Part shown: positions 61,638-64,000 of the stretch, piece after piece
How positions within the stretch are numbered: position 1 is the first letter of the stretch
Layout of the letters: every line of letters begins with the position of its first letter
From: an uncultured Aquimarina sp.
Lineage (GTDB): Bacteria > Bacteroidota > Bacteroidia > Flavobacteriales > Flavobacteriaceae
Length of the DNA: 64,000 bases
Reading direction: 5' to 3'
NCBI GenBank assembly: GCA_947501475.1
Contig: CANMWA010000001.1
Span: 310,001 to 374,000, forward strand
Notes under the pieces: generated by a model
Seen by the model: the letters and a program-made list of their open reading frames with translations, nothing else
The model's database searches: none
Told to the model about the DNA's origin: nothing
Position numbers and translations under genes: made by a program

Positions 61638-63212
61638 ATGAACTCTCAAACAAATCTTAAAGTCGCATTGCTTTTAATAACAATAATTGCATTGATATCT
61701 ATAGGAGTTAAGATACAACCGATTCTTAAAAACTATGATGATTTTAATCCCGATATGGTGTATGCGATAAATTATAATTACTTTTTTAAATCCGAAGATA
61801 AAAGTACTACAGTAAAAAGCTTTATTCCAAAAACGAATACCAGGCAACGAATTTCTGAAAAACAAAGTATTAGTGATAGCACATTAGTATTTACCAAGGA
61901 AATTTCAGAAAAAGGAAACATACGTGGTATCTGGAATACGAATCACAAAAATTCCTACCATACATTACACTACAAATTTGTTTATGAAGGAAGAGAACAA
62001 AGTTTTACAGTACCTGAAAAGTTTAATCTAATTACAGATAAGTATAAGTATGAAGAGTTTCTGCTACCTACCAGTAACATACAATCTGACCATAAAAAAA
62101 TTAGTGAATTAGCAAAGCAGTTAAAACAGAATACCCAAAACGACAAACAAGTAATTAAAAATATTCTTGACCATGTTGTGAGTATCCCATCGGCACCAAT
62201 TATTACGCTAACAGATGCATTAACAACCATCGAGCAAAATAAAGCTTCTTGTAATGGTAAAAGTAGATTGTTTGTAGCGTTGGCAAGAAATTTAGGATAT
62301 CCAGCAAGAATTAAAGGAGGCATTATTCTTGAAAATACCGAAAAAAGAACCTCTCATGTGTGGGCAGAGTTACTAATTAATCAAACCTGGGTTCCTTTTG
62401 ATCCACTAAACAATCATTTTGCTTACCTACCTGCCAATTACTTAGAAATTTATCAAGGAGACGAGTTTTTGATTACGCATACACCAGGTATTCAATTTGA
62501 TTATGCATATCAGATTAAAAAAATGAATCATATTTCTTTTTTAAATATGAATTCTGAAGAGATTCGAGAACTATCCAATATTTCATTATGGAAGGTTGTA
62601 GAAAGTGGTGTGATGCCTCAAAACGCACTTAATCTATTGTTGTTATTGCCTATTGGTGGTTTGCTCGTTGCATTTTTAAGAAATGTAGTTGGGGTAAAAA
62701 CATTTGGCGTGTTTCTTCCTGTGTTGATTGCATTTTCATTATTACAAACAGGGTTTATTTCAGGAATTATACTATTTGTTGTATTGATCTTATTAGTAGG
62801 GCTAATATCGTACCCTTTTGATAAAATAGGATTGTTATACACGCCAAAATTAGTTATTTCTTTAAGTATCATGGTAGGCTTAATGATTATTGCCACTATG
62901 ATAGGAATAACATACAATATTATATGGTTAACGACACTTACTTTTTTTCCTACGATTATTTTAACCATTGCTGCAGAGCGATTTTCGAGAGCTACAGTTG
63001 AAGATGGTTATCGAACAGCAATAGATAAGTTGTTTCAAACACTAATAGTTACTGCAATATGCTATAGTGTATTGTCTTGGTCATGGCTGCCATCTATCCT
63101 AATCATTTTTCCAGAATGTATACTACTTGTTATTACATGGTCTATGCTATTAGGAAGATATATAGGCATACGATGGGTAGAATTCTATCGTTTCAGACCA
63201 CTTTTTACATAA
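61638..63212 (+). CDS. Transglutaminase-like protein fused to seven membrane helices
   Basis: A 524-residue membrane protein. One N-terminal helix (about 9-28), an extracytoplasmic domain with a transglutaminase-like core (about 160-275) and then seven hydrophobic helices (about 330-510). The layout matches the UUP1-type proteins described as inactive transglutaminase fused to 7TM. Here, however, the triad residues Cys205 (NKASCNGKS), His240 (TSHVWAE) and Asp255 (PFDPLN) are all present. Such genes travel with a RimK-like ATP-grasp ligase, which follows here 25 bp downstream, and are predicted to make or process peptide tags. Confidence 0.85.
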   Translation: MNSQTNLKVALLLITIIALISIGVKIQPILKNYDDFNPDMVYAINYNYFFKSEDKSTTVKSFIPKTNTRQRISEKQSISDSTLVFTKEISEKGNIRGIWNTNHKNSYHTLHYKFVYEGREQSFTVPEKFNLITDKYKYEEFLLPTSNIQSDHKKISELAKQLKQNTQNDKQVIKNILDHVVSIPSAPIITLTDALTTIEQNKASCNGKSRLFVALARNLGYPARIKGGIILENTEKRTSHVWAELLINQTWVPFDPLNNHFAYLPANYLEIYQGDEFLITHTPGIQFDYAYQIKKMNHISFLNMNSEEIRELSNISLWKVVESGVMPQNALNLLLLLPIGGLLVAFLRNVVGVKTFGVFLPVLIAFSLLQTGFISGIILFVVLILLVGLISYPFDKIGLLYTPKLVISLSIMVGLMIIATMIGITYNIIWLTTLTFFPTIILTIAAERFSRATVEDGYRTAIDKLFQTLIVTAICYSVLSWSWLPSILIIFPECILLVITWSMLLGRYIGIRWVEFYRFRPLFT

Positions 63213-63237
63213 ACAATATTTATAAAAATATAAAATT

Positions 63238-64000
63238 ATGATCCCTATGTTTTCAAGGATATTAGATATAAAATCAATAAAAAAATCTAGCGTAATAGGC
63301 TTAAATGAAAGAAATATCAAGCTTATCTACCCTAATAACGCAAAAAAACACTATCCATTAGCAGATGATAAGGTACTTACCAAAGAGATCTTACATCAAT
63401 ACAATATTCCATGTGCAGAAACCTACGCCGTTATCGAGTATAACAGTGATATCAAAAAAGCATGGGAGTATTGCAAAAAATTTACAGCTATGGCCATAAA
63501 ACCAGCAAATGGTTGTGGAGGTGGTGGTATCAAAATTATAAAAAAAGATCTTGACAATAATTGGACCTCTAGTGGTAAAGTGATATCAGAACGTGAGATT
63601 TTTCAACATATGGCGGCTACAATAATGGGATTTTTCTCATTGGGTTCTCATGATAGAGTTTTGATTGAAGAGTGTATAGAACCAGATCCATTTTTTAGCA
63701 AGATATACCCCGCAGGAGTTCCAGATTTTAGGATCATTACTTTAGATCATCAACCCCTGATGGGAATGTTACGAATGCCTACAGATCGATCTGATGGTAA
63801 AGCAAATCTTCACCAAAATGGAGTAGGTATAGGAGTAGATATGCAAAAAGGAACACTAACCCAAGTATATGATGGTAACAATTATTACAGCTATCATCCC
63901 GACAGCAAATTTGTAGTACAAGATGTTCCGATCCCGTATTGGAAAGAAATCCTCGAAATATCGGTAGCCACAGCCAAAGCTTTTCCGCTAAACTATCTAG
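63238..64000 (+). CDS. RimK-like ATP-grasp ligase, 3' end missing
   Basis: The ATG at 63238 opens a frame that runs off the window (254 complete codons). It reads as an ATP-grasp enzyme: KPANGCGGGGIKII is the phosphate-binding loop, and LIEECIEPDPFF and GVPDFRIITL follow in the usual order, with NLHQNGVGIGVD later. It matches the alpha-L-glutamate ligase-like family that partners transglutaminase-7TM proteins. It should form a peptide-type amide bond using ATP; the substrate is unknown. The 25-bp spacing indicates an operon with the gene before it. Confidence 0.85.
   Translation, partial: MIPMFSRILDIKSIKKSSVIGLNERNIKLIYPNNAKKHYPLADDKVLTKEILHQYNIPCAETYAVIEYNSDIKKAWEYCKKFTAMAIKPANGCGGGGIKIIKKDLDNNWTSSGKVISEREIFQHMAATIMGFFSLGSHDRVLIEECIEPDPFFSKIYPAGVPDFRIITLDHQPLMGMLRMPTDRSDGKANLHQNGVGIGVDMQKGTLTQVYDGNNYYSYHPDSKFVVQDVPIPYWKEILEISVATAKAFPLNYL

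Noticed and set aside
1..64000. tRNA, rRNA, insertion sequences or prophage
   Set aside because: None recognised on reading either strand; short or odd RNA genes could still be missed without a covariance search.

Overview
The window looks like a chromosome segment of a low-GC member of the Bacteroidota, most likely a marine Flavobacteriaceae (an Aquimarina-like genus is my guess, not a measurement). Reasons: TonB-dependent receptors with carboxypeptidase-like N-termini, type IX secretion (T9SS) C-terminal sorting domains, a one-piece hybrid two-component regulator (HTCS), a complete Bat operon, many [LVI]xxC lipoproteins, weak ribosome binding sites, and promoter -7 boxes of the TAnnTTTG type. 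I saw no rRNA, tRNA, insertion sequence, prophage or CRISPR array.

Layout. 1-3.0 kb: 3' part of a TonB-dependent receptor and its DUF4249 lipoprotein partner. 3.0-5.4 kb: 3-hydroxyanthranilate dioxygenase (nbaC) and an antiquitin-type aldehyde dehydrogenase (amaB). 5.4-15 kb: a roughly 4.6-kb tandem duplication, each unit holding a giant Asp-box T9SS protein, a hairpin and a small lipoprotein. 15-24.2 kb: a probable local regulon made of an HTCS, a lipoprotein, a leucine-rich-repeat lipoprotein and a 23-repeat beta-roll T9SS protein. Upstream of all three targets I found GAAAC(ATATGT) boxes repeated at exactly 21 bp and pointing towards the gene. 24.2-26.5 kb: a zinc-ribbon membrane protein and an SPFH/GYF_2 protein. 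26.6-31 kb: two short Cys-rich peptides with double-glycine leaders flank a membrane TPR-AraC regulator, and both have a shared TTCAGGAATTTCG element upstream. 31-34 kb: phosphoesterase, AlbA-type ATPase-like protein, SDR oxidoreductase and an unlisted 50-residue membrane protein. 34-44 kb: moxR-DUF58-(Bat membrane protein)-batA-FMN reductase-batB-batC-batD-batE, with dispersed palindromes in its spacers. 44-46.7 kb: DUF418 protein, alpha/beta hydrolase, hypothetical. 46.8-51.6 kb: a SulP / beta-carbonic anhydrase / SulP cluster. 51.6-52.7 kb: CvpA and a RelE/ParE-type toxin-antitoxin pair with a palindromic operator. 52.8-56 kb: a membrane AraC regulator and two secreted TolB-like propellers. 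56-61.6 kb: FecI-type sigma factor, FecR, STN-containing TonB receptor and a DoxX-like membrane protein. 61.6-64 kb: transglutaminase-7TM protein and an ATP-grasp ligase cut by the window end.

The two most interesting systems are the HTCS regulon (15.9-22.1 kb) and the peptide / TPR-AraC locus (28.4-31.0 kb). In both, the link between regulator and targets rests on repeated DNA elements I read directly; their function is inference. Several start codons are revised from the longest open frame because promoter boxes, signal peptides or inserted repeats argue for a downstream start.
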